Assembly (NCBI GenBank): GCA_963730065.1
Contig: CAVSQL010000008.1
Span: 1-64,000, forward strand
DNA: 64,000 nucleotides
Direction of reading: 5' to 3'
Origin: UBA9676 sp963730065
GTDB taxonomy: Bacteria; Actinomycetota; Actinomycetes; Streptosporangiales; Streptosporangiaceae
In this document: piece after piece, positions 8,324 through 17,730 of the stretch
How positions within the stretch are numbered: position 1 is the first letter of the stretch
Layout of the letters: each line of letters opens with the position of its first letter
Program-made: the position numbers and the translations under genes
Notes under the pieces: generated by a model
The model's database searches: none
Seen by the model: only the letters and a program-made list of their open reading frames with translations
What the model was told of the DNA's origin: nothing

Positions 8324-9893
8324 AGTGGAAGAAGTGACGGGCGCCGGTGAAGTACAGGCTGACCCCCTCGTTCTGCGCGGCCTGCACCACCTCGTCATCG
8401 CGGACCGACCCGCCGGGCTCGACGATGGCACGAACCCCGGCGCCGGCGAGCACCTTGAGACCGTCGGGGAAGGGGAAGAAGGCGTCGCTGGCGGCCACCG
8501 CCCCGACCGTGCGCTCCTGGGCGCGGTTCACCGCGAGCCGGGCCGCATCCACCCGGTTGACCTGTCCCATGCCCACCCCGACGGTGGCGCCATCGATGGC
8601 TATCAGGATGGCGTTGGACTTCACGCAGCGGCAGGCGCGCCACGCGAAGGCCAGGTCCGCCATGACCTCGCCGGAGGCCGGCGGCCCCGCCTTCAGCTCC
8701 CAGGTGGCCGGGTCGTCGCCGGGTGCGTCGAGCATGTCCGCGGACTGCATGAGCAGCCCGCCATCCAGCTGGCGCCACTCGACCGGCGCCGCCGGGCGGG
8801 CGGGCGGTGACGGGCAGGTCAGCAGCCGCAGGTTCTTCTTCGCCGTGAGCAGTGCGCGGGCGGCGGGCTCGAAGCCGGGCGCGACTACGACCTCGGTGAA
8901 GACCTCGGCGATCTGGGCGGCGAGCTTCTCCGTCACCTCGCCGTTGGCGGCGATGACCCCGCCGTAGGCCGATACCGGGTCGCAGGCGTGGGCCTTGCGG
9001 TGCGCCTCCGCCAGGTCGGCCCCGATCGCGATCCCGCACGGGTTGGCGTGCTTGATGATCGCAACGCAGGGCTCGGTGAACTCGAACGCCGCCCGCCAGG
9101 CCGCCGCCGTGTCCACGTAGTTGTTGTACGACATCGCCTTGCCGTGCAGCTGGTGGGCTCCGGCGATGCCGGCCGGCTGTGCCGCCTGGACGTACAGGGC
9201 CGCGCGCTGGTGCGGGTTCTCGCCGTAGCGCAGCACTTCCCGCCGCGTCCAGAGCGCAGCGACAACGTCCGGCCAGCCGGCGTCGGTGGCAGTGCCGTCG
9301 GGCGCGTAGACCGATGCGAACCAGGAGGCGACCGCGGCATCGTAGGCGGCGGTGTGGGCGAACGCCCGGGCGGCGAGACGGCGCCGCTCGGCCAGCGGGA
9401 ACCCGCCTCCGGCAACCGCCTCCGTCACCGCCGCGTACATCGACGGATCGGTGACGACCGCGACGTTGGCGTGGTTCTTGGCCGCGGCGCGGACCATGGC
9501 TGGGCCGCCGATGTCGATCTGCTCCACGCATTCCGCGGGCGGGGCGCCGCTGGCGGCGGTCTCCTCGAAGGGATACAGGTTGGACACGAGCAACTCGAAC
9601 GGGGCGATCCCGCGTTCGCGGAGTTGCTCGCGGTGCGCGGGCTGGCGCATGTCGGCGAGCAGGCCGGCGTGCACCGCGGGGTGGAGCGTCTTGACCCGGC
9701 CGTCGAGGCACTCGGGGAAGCCGGTCAGGTCCTCCACCCGGGTCACCGGCACGCCGGCGGCGGCGATCGCCGCCGCGGTGCTCCCGGTGCTGACGATCTC
9801 AACCCCGGCCCCTTCCAGCGCCCGTGCCAGCCCGGTGAGCCCGGTCTTGTCATAGACGCTGATCAGCGCCCGCCTGATGGCAACCTTCGTCAA
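8322..9893 (-). CDS. purH: Bifunctional AICAR transformylase / IMP cyclohydrolase PurH
   Basis: PurH carries out the last two steps of IMP synthesis. The N-terminal MGS-like cyclohydrolase domain begins IRRALISVYDKTGLTGLARA with the substrate loop GFPECLDGRVKTLHP. The C-terminal transformylase domain has RYGENPHQRAALYV, the catalytic KHANPCGIAIG, CDPVSAYGGVIAAN and the terminal DAFFPFPDGL and IVEPGGSVRDDEV. TTG at 9893 is preferred: TTGA overlaps the purN stop by four bases and GAAGG stands upstream, giving 523 residues, close to the family norm. The frame opens to an ATG at 9929, inside purN. Confidence 0.95.
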   Translation of the reverse strand: MTKVAIRRALISVYDKTGLTGLARALEGAGVEIVSTGSTAAAIAAAGVPVTRVEDLTGFPECLDGRVKTLHPAVHAGLLADMRQPAHREQLRERGIAPFELLVSNLYPFEETAASGAPPAECVEQIDIGGPAMVRAAAKNHANVAVVTDPSMYAAVTEAVAGGGFPLAERRRLAARAFAHTAAYDAAVASWFASVYAPDGTATDAGWPDVVAALWTRREVLRYGENPHQRAALYVQAAQPAGIAGAHQLHGKAMSYNNYVDTAAAWRAAFEFTEPCVAIIKHANPCGIAIGADLAEAHRKAHACDPVSAYGGVIAANGEVTEKLAAQIAEVFTEVVVAPGFEPAARALLTAKKNLRLLTCPSPPARPAAPVEWRQLDGGLLMQSADMLDAPGDDPATWELKAGPPASGEVMADLAFAWRACRCVKSNAILIAIDGATVGVGMGQVNRVDAARLAVNRAQERTVGAVAASDAFFPFPDGLKVLAGAGVRAIVEPGGSVRDDEVVQAAQNEGVSLYFTGARHFFH

Positions 9894-10498
9894 CGCCCGA
9901 CCTTCACCTTCCGGCCCTGGACGGACCATCCCCCGCGGACCATCGCGCCCACGGTATCCACCAGCAATGCCCGCTCGGCCACCTTCACCCGCTCGTGCAG
10001 CGTCGCCACGTCGTCATCATCGCTGACCGGCACCGCCGCCTGCGCGATCACCGGCCCGGTGTCGGTGCCGGCGTCCACCATGAAGACGGTGCAGCCGGTG
10101 ACCTTCACCCCGTAGTCCAGCGCGTCCCGGACGCCGTGCATGCCGGCGAAGGCGGGCAGCAGGGCGGGATGGGTGTTGATGAACCGGCCCCCGAACCGGT
10201 CCAGGAACACCGGCCCCACCAGCTTCATGAAACCGGCCGACACCACCAGCTCCGGGTCGAACGCGGCGACCGATTCCGCGAGCGCCCGGTCCCAGGCGGC
10301 CCGGCCCGGGTGGTCGGCCACCCGGGCGATGAAAGTGGGGATGCCTGCGCGCTCCGCTCGCGCCAGGCCCTCGATGCCGGGCCGGTCCGCGCCCACCGCC
10401 ACCACCGCGGCGCCGTAGGACCGGCCGGCGCACGCGTCGATCAGCGCCTGGAGGTTGGTTCCCGCGCCGGAGACGAGTACCACCAGGCGTGCCCTCAT
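9890..10498 (-). CDS. purN: Phosphoribosylglycinamide formyltransferase PurN
   Basis: PurN transfers a formyl group from 10-formyl-THF to GAR, the third step of purine synthesis. The protein begins RLVVLVSGAGTNLQALIDAC with the phosphate-binding loop; catalytic residues are in FINTHPALLPAF (Asn and His) and in the later DAGTDTGPVIAQAAVPV (Asp). ATG at 10498 is chosen because a TATGGT box ends 7 bases upstream on the minus strand (10511 to 10506), suggesting a leaderless mRNA; upstream ATGs at 10510 and 10579 are possible. It is the first gene of purN-purH-folD, and its stop overlaps the purH start. Confidence 0.94.
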   Translation of the reverse strand: MRARLVVLVSGAGTNLQALIDACAGRSYGAAVVAVGADRPGIEGLARAERAGIPTFIARVADHPGRAAWDRALAESVAAFDPELVVSAGFMKLVGPVFLDRFGGRFINTHPALLPAFAGMHGVRDALDYGVKVTGCTVFMVDAGTDTGPVIAQAAVPVSDDDDVATLHERVKVAERALLVDTVGAMVRGGWSVQGRKVKVGR

Positions 10499-10634
10499 GC
10501 GGCCAACCATAACGGCCGCCGGGCCGCCGGCCGCCGCATCCTCCGGCCGCCCCGGGATCCGGACCGCTGGCTGGAGCACCGCTGTTCACGACGATGGCCA
10601 GGCCAGTGCCGCCGACCATGCAGAATAGGAAGCC

Positions 10635-11090
10635 ATGCCCCCCTCAGACGCCCGGAAAGCGGCCCGGCTGCCTCCGGCCGAGCCCGCGCTCCAGCACCGG
10701 GCGGTGGCCGCGCTGTTCGTGGCGCTGCTCAGCCTGGTCGGGTTCCTCGGGTTCAACATCGAAGTGCACCACGGCATTCTCATCGTCATCTATGCCCTGC
10801 TGGCCGGTGCGACCGCGCTCTGGCTGTCGCTGACCGCGATGAGGAGGGCGCAGCGCAGCCGAACGGCCCGGCCGCGCGGCTCGGTGGCCGCGACCGTGAT
10901 CGCTGGCGTCGGGATCGGGCTCGCCACCGCGATGCTGGTGGCGTTCGGCCTGTTCGGGCACGAGCTGACTGACTACGGCCGGTGCATGAACGGCGCCAAC
11001 ACGATTGCCGCCCAGCAGTCCTGCTACAACAGCTTTTCCCACGCGCTGGACCGTCAGGTAAGCCTGCTCGGCGTCGCGGGCCACGGGTAG
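10635..11090 (+). CDS. Small integral membrane protein, about four transmembrane helices, unknown function
   Basis: This 151-residue protein has hydrophobic segments near residues 22-38, 44-65, 86-106 and a possible short one at the C-terminus. The first reads AALFVALLSLVGFLGFNIEV and the third TVIAGVGIGLATAMLVAFGL. A soluble loop near the end holds two cysteines (RCMNGANTIAAQQSCYNSF) that could form a disulfide outside the membrane. AGGAAG is 4 bases before the ATG. It is divergent from purN with about 137 bp between, and convergent with the DUF6350 gene. I do not recognise a specific function; small DUF4190-like proteins look similar. Confidence 0.75.
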   Translation: MPPSDARKAARLPPAEPALQHRAVAALFVALLSLVGFLGFNIEVHHGILIVIYALLAGATALWLSLTAMRRAQRSRTARPRGSVAATVIAGVGIGLATAMLVAFGLFGHELTDYGRCMNGANTIAAQQSCYNSFSHALDRQVSLLGVAGHG

Positions 11091-11148
11091 CGGCCCGGGC
11101 CCGCACCGGCAGACGCGACGGGCACGGCGCCGTCCGCGGGTACGTCAC

Positions 11149-12555
11149 TCAGGGCAGTTCGGACGGGCCCGGCGGCGCCCGGCGCCCGGTGTCATGCCCG
11201 GTCCCGTCGCCATCCGCCCACGGGTCGATGAAGATCCGGTGCCCGTCGTCGGCGCCGTCATCGTCCGCTCCGGGCGCGGATGCGCGGCCCGCGGCGGCTG
11301 ACCCGGCCAGCGCCGCCGCCAGCCCGGGCTCGCGGCGCAGCCGCAGCCAGTTGGCGATCCCCGCGGCCACGGCGGCGGCCACTCCGACCTCCAGGATGGC
11401 CACCAGCCCGGCCTGCCAGGCGGACGGCCCCACCATGGCCAGCCGGCCGCTGCCCAGCGGGCCACCCGAGAACGCCGCCAGGATCCCGATGACACATCCG
11501 CTGGCCACCCCGCAGGCGAACCCCCACAGCGGGGCCGTCTCGGCCGCCGGGCATGGCGCCGCGCGCACCAGCAGCAGACCGCCGAACGCCCCGGCCAGAT
11601 AGGGCACGATCAGCATGGCCACCGACACCAAGCCCGGCACCGAGGGATGGGCCCCGGACGGCATCGCGGCGAGCATCGGGAACATGGGCAGCGGCCCCAG
11701 TGCCGCCCCGGTCGGGGCGACCACCGTGCCTGCCCCGAAGGCGAAGCCGGGCCCGAGCGTGAAGCACACCGCCCAGATCACGGCGTTGGGCACGTAGGCG
11801 AGCTGAGCGAGCAGGAGCAGCACGGAGCCGACGTAGCCTGCTCCGAGTGCGTCGTTCAGGGACCGGAATACCGGCAGGTGCACGGCCAGGGATGCGCCGG
11901 CCAGGATCGCGCCCGCCGCCGCGAGCACCGCCAGCGTCCCGGCCGTGCCAAGGATGACGGACCGGGGCCGCGGTGGCAGCAGGCGCGCCAGGTGGCCCCA
12001 GGGCGCCAGCGCACGCGCGCCGCCCAGGGCGCCAGCGCACAGGGCGATGAGGAACCCGGCGATCACCGCCTGCGGCAGCGAGGGGACGGCGAGCGGCGAC
12101 CGGCTGGCCAGTGCGAGCCCTCCGCACAGCACCGCGTACGGAGCGGCGAGCGCCAGCGCCGCGTAACCGACCTCGGAGAGCCTGGACAGCTGGCCGGTGC
12201 GCACCACCCACTGGCCGGCCCGCCACAACAGCGCACCTGGGATGAGCACCAGGCCGAGCGGGAGCATGCCGATCCGCCCAGCGCCGTGCCGGGCAAAGCC
12301 GACGTGGTGAGCCGCGAGCCACAGCCCGGTTGCCGTGCGCAGCACGCCCGGGAGCCCGAGGCCATCATGCGGGGCGGCGATCCAGCCCGCCAGCACCAGC
12401 GGGGTCAGGATGACCAGCCCGGTGACCGTGACGGCGCACGCGGCCATCGCCCCGGTGACGACCAGCGGGCGCACTGCCCCCGGCCGCTCATCCGGTGCGC
12501 CAGGCCCGCCGAGGGGGCGCGCGCCGGGGCGGGCGGGAGCGGTCACCTGTCCCAT
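11149..12555 (-). CDS. DUF6350-family polytopic membrane protein
   Basis: About 468 residues with roughly ten hydrophobic helices (for example VVTGAMAACAVTVTGLVILT, GFLIALCAGALGGARALAPW, AVIWAVCFTLGPGFAFGAGT) and the conserved PLPMFPMLAAMPSG loop. The C-terminal tail is hydrophilic and acidic. In actinobacteria this family sits between sucCD and purN-purH, exactly as here, but its function is unknown. Starts at ATG 12555 or GTG 12546 are both possible; AGGA precedes the GTG by about 7 bases. The upstream gap to sucD contains a 14-bp GC-rich tandem duplication (about 12591-12616). Confidence 0.85.
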   Translation of the reverse strand: MGQVTAPARPGARPLGGPGAPDERPGAVRPLVVTGAMAACAVTVTGLVILTPLVLAGWIAAPHDGLGLPGVLRTATGLWLAAHHVGFARHGAGRIGMLPLGLVLIPGALLWRAGQWVVRTGQLSRLSEVGYAALALAAPYAVLCGGLALASRSPLAVPSLPQAVIAGFLIALCAGALGGARALAPWGHLARLLPPRPRSVILGTAGTLAVLAAAGAILAGASLAVHLPVFRSLNDALGAGYVGSVLLLLAQLAYVPNAVIWAVCFTLGPGFAFGAGTVVAPTGAALGPLPMFPMLAAMPSGAHPSVPGLVSVAMLIVPYLAGAFGGLLLVRAAPCPAAETAPLWGFACGVASGCVIGILAAFSGGPLGSGRLAMVGPSAWQAGLVAILEVGVAAAVAAGIANWLRLRREPGLAAALAGSAAAGRASAPGADDDGADDGHRIFIDPWADGDGTGHDTGRRAPPGPSELP

Positions 12556-12643
12556 CCTGGCAACCGTGCCAGTGGGCGTGGCGGAGGCGCGCCGCGCGGG
12601 CCGCGCCGCGCGGGCCGCAGCCCGGGGACCGCAGCCCGCGGGG

Positions 12644-13531
12644 TCAGTGGCTCCGCATGACCTCGCGGACGAGCAGGGCCGTACCGCTGGGGGTCCGGCC
12701 CACGCGCACGCCCACCTTCTCCAGCGCTTCCTTTTTCGCCTGGGCGGTGCCGGAGGAGCCGGAGACGATCGCCCCCGCATGGCCCATGGTCTTGCCCTCG
12801 GGCGCGGTGAACCCGGCCACGTAGGCGACCACGGGCTTGGTGACGTGCTGCTCGATGTAGGCGGCGGCCCGCTCCTCCGCGTCCCCGCCGATCTCGCCGA
12901 TCATGACGATCGCGTCCGTCTCCGGGTCGTCCTGGAAGGCCTGCAGGCAGTCGATGTGGGTCGTCCCGATGACCGGGTCGCCGCCTATGCCGACCGCCGT
13001 GGAGAAGCCGATGTCACGCAGTTCGTACATCATCTGGTAGGTCAGCGTGCCCGATTTGGAGACCAGGCCGATCCGGCCCTCGCTGGTGATGTCGGCCGGG
13101 ATGATCCCCGCGTTGGACTTGCCGGGGGAGGCGACGCCCGGGCAGTTCGGGCCGACGATGCGGGTCGCGTTGCCGTGTGCGCCGGCATACGCCCAGAACT
13201 GGGCGGTGTCGTGAACCGGTATGCCCTCGGTGATCACGATGACGAGCGGTATCTGGGCGTTGACCGCCTCCATCACCGCGCTCTTGGTGCCGGCGGGCGG
13301 GACAAAGACCACCGACACGTCCGCGCCGGTCGCCGCCATGGTCTCGGCCACCGTCCCGAACACCGGGACCTGGCTGCCGCCGAGGTCGACGGTCTGCCCG
13401 GCCTTGCGGGGGTTGGCGCCGCCGACCACCGTGGTGCCCGCGGCCAGCATCCGGCGCCCGTGCTTGCTGCCCTCCGAGCCGGTGATGCCCTGGATCATGA
13501 TCCGGCTCGCACCGGTCAGGAAGATCGCCAT
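12644..13531 (-). CDS. sucD: Succinyl-CoA synthetase alpha subunit
   Basis: The alpha subunit binds CoA and carries the phosphorylated histidine in the TCA step between succinyl-CoA and succinate. It begins MAIFLTGASRIMIQGITGSE, has the CoA-binding Rossmann fold, GGANPRKAGQTVDLGG, IVGPNCPGVASPGKSNAGII, and the active-site GHAGAIVSGSSGTAQAKKEA with its histidine. The 295-residue length is normal. Only one base separates the sucC stop from this ATG (TGA-G-ATG), so translation is coupled. Confidence 0.98.
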   Translation of the reverse strand: MAIFLTGASRIMIQGITGSEGSKHGRRMLAAGTTVVGGANPRKAGQTVDLGGSQVPVFGTVAETMAATGADVSVVFVPPAGTKSAVMEAVNAQIPLVIVITEGIPVHDTAQFWAYAGAHGNATRIVGPNCPGVASPGKSNAGIIPADITSEGRIGLVSKSGTLTYQMMYELRDIGFSTAVGIGGDPVIGTTHIDCLQAFQDDPETDAIVMIGEIGGDAEERAAAYIEQHVTKPVVAYVAGFTAPEGKTMGHAGAIVSGSSGTAQAKKEALEKVGVRVGRTPSGTALLVREVMRSH

Positions 13532-13532
13532 C

Positions 13533-14747
13533 TCATGCTCCCGTCGCGGGCGCGGCCGCTCGTTGCCCGCTGGCCGCCAGCTCCGCCGCGCGCCGCGCGG
13601 CGTCGTCCATCGTGTCGACCTGCTCGACAGCGGCCAGCCCCGCGTCGGCCAGGATGCGGCGGCCCTCCGCCGCGTTGTTGCCGTCCAGCCTCACCACGAT
13701 CGGGTGCGTCACCTGCTCCCCGCGCCCGGCCAGCATGCCCAGCGCCGAAACGATGCCGTTGGCGACCTCGTCGCACGAGGTGATGCCGCCGAAGACGTTG
13801 ACGAGCACGCTGCGGACGGACGCGTCGGACAGCACGATCTCCAGGCCGTTCGCCATTACCTCGGCCGAGGCGCCGCCGCCGATGTCGAGGAAGTTGGCCG
13901 GCCGGATGCTCCCGAACGCCTCGCCGGCCAGGGCGACCACGTCCAGGGTGGACATGACCAGGCCCGCGCCGTTGCCGATGATGCCGACCTCGCCCTCGAG
14001 CTTGACGTAGTTCAGGTGCTTGGCCTTGGCCCGCGCCTCCAGCGGGTCCGCCGCCGTCGGGTCGGCGAACCGGTCATGGTCCTGCCGGTAGGCGGCGTTG
14101 TCATCGAGGGTCACCTTCCCGTCGAGCGCGACGACCCGGCCGTCGGTGGTGAGGATCAGCGGGTTGACCTCCACCAGCGTCGCGTCCTCATCGGTGAAGA
14201 CCGCCCACAGCCGCTCCGCCAGCGTGGTCGCGCCCGCCCTGGCCTCCTCCGGGAGCTGGCCGGCCGCGACGATCTCGGCTGCCTTCACGGCGTTGACGCC
14301 GGCCAGCGGGTCGATCGGGATCTTGGCCACCGCATCTGGGCTGGTGTGTGCCACCTCCTCGATCTCCATCCCGCCCTGGACGGAGCAGATCGAGACGAAG
14401 GTGCGCGCCGCCCGGTCGAGCAGGAAGGACAGGTAGTACTCCTGGGCGATGTCGCTGGCCTCCTCGACCAGGACCGAGTGCACCGTGTGGCCCTTGATGT
14501 CCATGCCAAGGATGTCGGTCGCCCTGCCCTGCGCCTCGTCCGGGCCGTCGGCCACCTTGACTCCGCCGGCCTTGCCGCGGCCGCCGGTCTTCACTTGCGC
14601 CTTGACCACCACCCTGGGCGTGCCGGCGTCGGCAAAACCCGCCGCGATCACGCGGGCTTCCACGGGGGTTGCGGCGAGGCTGCCGCGCGGCACGGGCACG
14701 CCGTATTCCGCGAACAGCTCCTTCGCCTGGTACTCGAACAGGTCCAC
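13533..14747 (-). CDS. sucC: Succinyl-CoA synthetase beta subunit
   Basis: The beta subunit has an N-terminal ATP-grasp domain (MDLFEYQAKELFAEYGVPVP, VVVKAQVKTGGRGKAGGVKV) and a C-terminal ligase domain with GNGAGLVMSTLDVVALAG, NFLDIGGGASAE, VNVFGGITSCDEVANGI and RLDGNNAAEGRRIL. Residues VEVNPLIL and LDGKVTLDDNAAYR bind metal and nucleotide. The start is GTG, with GAGGA about 10 bases upstream. At 404 residues it has a slightly long Ala-rich end. Together with sucD it forms a two-gene operon; a TATAGG-like box lies further upstream near 14785. Confidence 0.98.
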   Translation of the reverse strand: MDLFEYQAKELFAEYGVPVPRGSLAATPVEARVIAAGFADAGTPRVVVKAQVKTGGRGKAGGVKVADGPDEAQGRATDILGMDIKGHTVHSVLVEEASDIAQEYYLSFLLDRAARTFVSICSVQGGMEIEEVAHTSPDAVAKIPIDPLAGVNAVKAAEIVAAGQLPEEARAGATTLAERLWAVFTDEDATLVEVNPLILTTDGRVVALDGKVTLDDNAAYRQDHDRFADPTAADPLEARAKAKHLNYVKLEGEVGIIGNGAGLVMSTLDVVALAGEAFGSIRPANFLDIGGGASAEVMANGLEIVLSDASVRSVLVNVFGGITSCDEVANGIVSALGMLAGRGEQVTHPIVVRLDGNNAAEGRRILADAGLAAVEQVDTMDDAARRAAELAASGQRAAAPATGA

Positions 14748-14852
14748 GTGTGTCCGTCCTCGATAAGGCTGGATTCCGGTCGCAGCCTATCCGGGTTCAC
14801 ACCCCGGGCGCGCGCCGGGCCAGTGGGCCCTCCGCGGTGCGGGCGAGCTGGT

Positions 14853-15281
14853 TCAGGTGCCGTGCTGGGCGGCCACCCCGGACGCGGCGCGGCCGCCGAG
14901 CGTGGACTTCACCCAGTCCACGATGTCGTGAGTAGAGGCACCCGGCGTGAAGATCTTCGCGACGCCCATCCGCTCCAGCTCGGCGATGTCAGCGTCGGGA
15001 ACGATGCCGCCGCCGAACACGACGATGTCGGTGGCTCCCCGCTCGGCGAGCAGCTCAAGCACCCGCGCGAACTGGGTCATGTGGGCGCCGGACAGGATCG
15101 ACAGCCCGATCGCGTCGGCGTCCTCCTGGATCGCGGCGGCCACGATCTGCTCCGCGGTCTGGTGCAGGCCGGTGTAGATGACCTCTACCCCGGCGTCACG
15201 CAGCACCCGGGCCACCACTTTCGCGCCACGGTCATGCCCGTCGAGACCGGGCTTGGCGATGACGACCCGGATAGCGCCCAT
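14853..15281 (-). CDS. Stand-alone cobalamin-binding subunit, IcmB-like (isobutyryl-CoA mutase small subunit type)
   Basis: A 142-residue protein consisting of one B12-binding domain. It has the full base-off/His-on signature: KPGLDGHDRG with the cobalt-ligating histidine, the SxL motif in IGLSILSGAHMTQF and the Gly motif in DIVVFGGGIVPDADI. The sequence closely follows Streptomyces IcmB, which pairs with a large catalytic subunit to interconvert isobutyryl- and butyryl-CoA. No large mutase subunit lies in the window, so the partner (IcmA-, MeaA- or MCM-like) must be elsewhere. GGGAGGG is 4 bases before the ATG. It lies between pcrA and sucC, as in streptomycetes. Confidence 0.88.
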   Translation of the reverse strand: MGAIRVVIAKPGLDGHDRGAKVVARVLRDAGVEVIYTGLHQTAEQIVAAAIQEDADAIGLSILSGAHMTQFARVLELLAERGATDIVVFGGGIVPDADIAELERMGVAKIFTPGASTHDIVDWVKSTLGGRAASGVAAQHGT

Positions 15282-15402
15282 GGATCCCTCCCAACGGCGT
15301 GCGTGGCGAGCCCGCCCGCACTACCACCCATGGTACGGAGCGGCCGCCAGCAGATCCGGGTTCAGCGGCATGACCTGAACGCGGGCGGTACCCGCCGCAG
15401 CG

Positions 15403-17730
15403 TCAGAGCTTCTCGATTGGCGCGTAGCGCAGCACCAGGTGCTTGACGCCGTACTCGCCACCGAAATCGATCTTCGCCTCGGGGTCGTCCCCGGAACCCT
15501 GCAGGGACAGGACCGTGCCCAGGCCGTAGGCATCGTGTGTGACCTTGTCCCCCGGCGTCAGGGAGGGCACCTTCCGGTTGCCCACGGTGCGGACCCCAGG
15601 GCGCCGGGCCAGCCGCTCGGCGGCGGGCGCCGAGGCCGTGGCCTCGTCGCGGCGCCATTCGATGAGGTGCCCGGGGATCTCGGTCAGGAAGCGGGACTGC
15701 TGGTGGTATTCCGGCCTGCCCCACCAGGCTCTGGCCGCGGCCCGGGTGAGGTACAGGCGCTGCTGCGCCCGGGTGATCCCCACGTAGGCCAGCCGGCGTT
15801 CCTCCTGCAGTTCCCTGGGGTCATTCACCGACCGCTGGTGCGGGAAGACGTTCTCCTCCATCCCGGTGAGGAACACCACCGGGAACTCCAGGCCCTTGGC
15901 CGTGTGCAGGGTCATCAGCGTCACCTTGCCGCCGCGATCCTCGCCCTCGGGGATCTGGTCCGCGTCGGCGACCAGGGACACCTGCTCCAGGAAGTCGGCC
16001 AGCGAGCCGGGCGCCGGCCCGGGCTCATCGGTCTCCGGCGGGCCGACACCCTGGCCGCGCAGCGCGTCGAACTCCCGCGCCACCGCGACCAGCTCCTTCA
16101 GGTTCTCGATCCGGCTCTCGTCCTGCAGGTCGCTGGAGGCCTCCAGTTCGGTGACGTATCCCGAACGCTCCAGCACGGCCTCGGCTATCTCGGCCACCGG
16201 CAGGCCGGCGTCCGCGTCCGCCCGCAGCCCGGAGAGAAGCTCGTTGAACGCCTCGATGGCGCGGACCGCCCGGGCGGCGAGCCCGGGAACCTCGGCGGGC
16301 CGGGTCAGTGCCGCCGCGAACGACGTCTTGTCCCGGTGGGCGAGGGCGGCGACGCACTCTTCGGTCCGGTCGCCGATCCCCCGCCTGGGCACGTTCAGCA
16401 CCCGGCGCAGGGACACCTCGTCCTCCGGGTTGGCGATCAGCCGCAGATAGCCGAGCAGATCGCGGACCTCCCGGCGCTCATAGAACCGGACCCCGCCGAC
16501 GATGGTGTAGTTCAGCCCGGCCCGGATGAAGACTTCCTCGAAGGCACGGGACTGGGCGTTGGTGCGGTAGAACACCGCGACCTGACCGGGGGTCGCCTCA
16601 CCTTCGTCGTGGAGCCGGTCCACCTCCTCGGCCACGAAGGCCGCCTCGTCGTGCTCGCTGTCGGCGACATAGCCGACGATCGGCGGCCCGTCACCAGCGG
16701 CCGACCACAGTTTCTTGGGCGTCCGCCCGGTGTTGCGGGACACCACGGCGTTGGCCGCGGCCAGGATGTTCTGGGTGGACCGGTAGTTCTGCTCGAGCAG
16801 GATGACGGTGGCGCCGGGGAAGTCGCGCGAGAACTCCTCGATGTTGCGGATCGTGGCGCCGCGGAACGCGTAGATGGACTGGTCCGCGTCACCGACCACG
16901 CACAGCTCGCCCGGAGGCACAGCAGGTTCCCCGGCACCGTGTTCCCCGGCACCCCCGCCCGCACCTGGGCCGCCGGCCCCGCCGGGGCCGGCCGCGCCGG
17001 CGTGACCGACCAGTTCCCTGACGAGCACGTACTGGGCGTGGTTGGTGTCCTGGTACTCGTCAACCAGTACGTGCCGGAAACGGCGCCGGTAGGCCTGCGC
17101 GACCTCGGGGAACGCCTGCAGCAGGAAGACGGTATTCATGATCAGGTCGTCGAAGTCCATCGCCCCGGCCGCCACCAGCCTGCGCTGGTACTCGCCGTAG
17201 GCCTCGGCGAGCGCCTTCTCCCGGTAGCCATCGGCACGCGCGGCGAAGGTCTCGTGGTCGACCAGCTCGTTCTTGAGCATGTCGACCTGGGCGAGCATCG
17301 CCTTCGGCGGATGGTGCTTGGCGTCGAGGTCGAGCTCGCGGCAGACGAGGGCCATGAGCCGCTGCGAGTCGGCCTGGTCGTAGATCGAGAACGACGACGG
17401 GTACCCGAACCGGTGTGCCTCCCGGCGCAGGATGCGCACGCACGCCGAGTGGAAGGTCATCACCCACATGGCGCGCGCCCGCGAGCCGGTGAGCGAGGCG
17501 GCGCGGGCGGCCATCTCGCCGGCCGCCTTGTTCGTGAAGGTGATGGCCAGGATCTCACCCGGGCTCACGTCCCGCTCCGCGAGCAGGTAGGCGATCCGGC
17601 GGGTCAGCACCCGGGTCTTGCCGGAGCCCGCGCCCGCCACGATCAGCAGCGGGCCGCCGTGGTGGACCACGGCGGCCCGCTGCTGCGGGTTCAGGTCATC
17701 CAGCAGCGCGTCGGTGATGAGGGCGGTCAC
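15403..17730 (-). CDS. pcrA: ATP-dependent DNA helicase PcrA/UvrD
   Basis: A superfamily-1A 3'-5' helicase for repair and replication. Walker A is LLIVAGAGSGKTRVLTRRIA, motif Ia FTNKAAGEMAARA, motif II VLVDEYQDTNHAQYVL, motif III GDADQSIYAFRGA, motif IV ILLEQNYRST, and motifs V and VI VTLMTLHTAKGLEFPVVFL and EERRLAYVGITRAQ. The C-terminus has the Tudor-like GDKVTHDAYGLGTVLSL typical of PcrA. A Gly/Ala-rich insertion between motifs II and III (about residues 245-275) is unusual but in frame. GTG at 17730 is chosen because TACGCT ends 7 bases upstream (17743 to 17738), indicating a leaderless start; GTG at 17754 is an alternative. Confidence 0.95.
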   Translation of the reverse strand: MTALITDALLDDLNPQQRAAVVHHGGPLLIVAGAGSGKTRVLTRRIAYLLAERDVSPGEILAITFTNKAAGEMAARAASLTGSRARAMWVMTFHSACVRILRREAHRFGYPSSFSIYDQADSQRLMALVCRELDLDAKHHPPKAMLAQVDMLKNELVDHETFAARADGYREKALAEAYGEYQRRLVAAGAMDFDDLIMNTVFLLQAFPEVAQAYRRRFRHVLVDEYQDTNHAQYVLVRELVGHAGAAGPGGAGGPGAGGGAGEHGAGEPAVPPGELCVVGDADQSIYAFRGATIRNIEEFSRDFPGATVILLEQNYRSTQNILAAANAVVSRNTGRTPKKLWSAAGDGPPIVGYVADSEHDEAAFVAEEVDRLHDEGEATPGQVAVFYRTNAQSRAFEEVFIRAGLNYTIVGGVRFYERREVRDLLGYLRLIANPEDEVSLRRVLNVPRRGIGDRTEECVAALAHRDKTSFAAALTRPAEVPGLAARAVRAIEAFNELLSGLRADADAGLPVAEIAEAVLERSGYVTELEASSDLQDESRIENLKELVAVAREFDALRGQGVGPPETDEPGPAPGSLADFLEQVSLVADADQIPEGEDRGGKVTLMTLHTAKGLEFPVVFLTGMEENVFPHQRSVNDPRELQEERRLAYVGITRAQQRLYLTRAAARAWWGRPEYHQQSRFLTEIPGHLIEWRRDEATASAPAAERLARRPGVRTVGNRKVPSLTPGDKVTHDAYGLGTVLSLQGSGDDPEAKIDFGGEYGVKHLVLRYAPIEKL

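Noticed and set aside
5814..8810. A very long plus-strand open frame of nearly 1000 codons
   Set aside because: It runs antisense to etfA, etfB, folD and purH, has Arg/Gly/His-rich composition and no family resemblance. It is a high-GC mirror of real genes; the same applies to other long antisense frames, such as those opposite pcrA, glgP, treS/mak and kynureninase.
12591..12640. Terminator or regulatory element in the sucD/DUF6350 gap
   Set aside because: The 14-bp GC-rich duplication can form several weak alternative stems; no single convincing structure was found.
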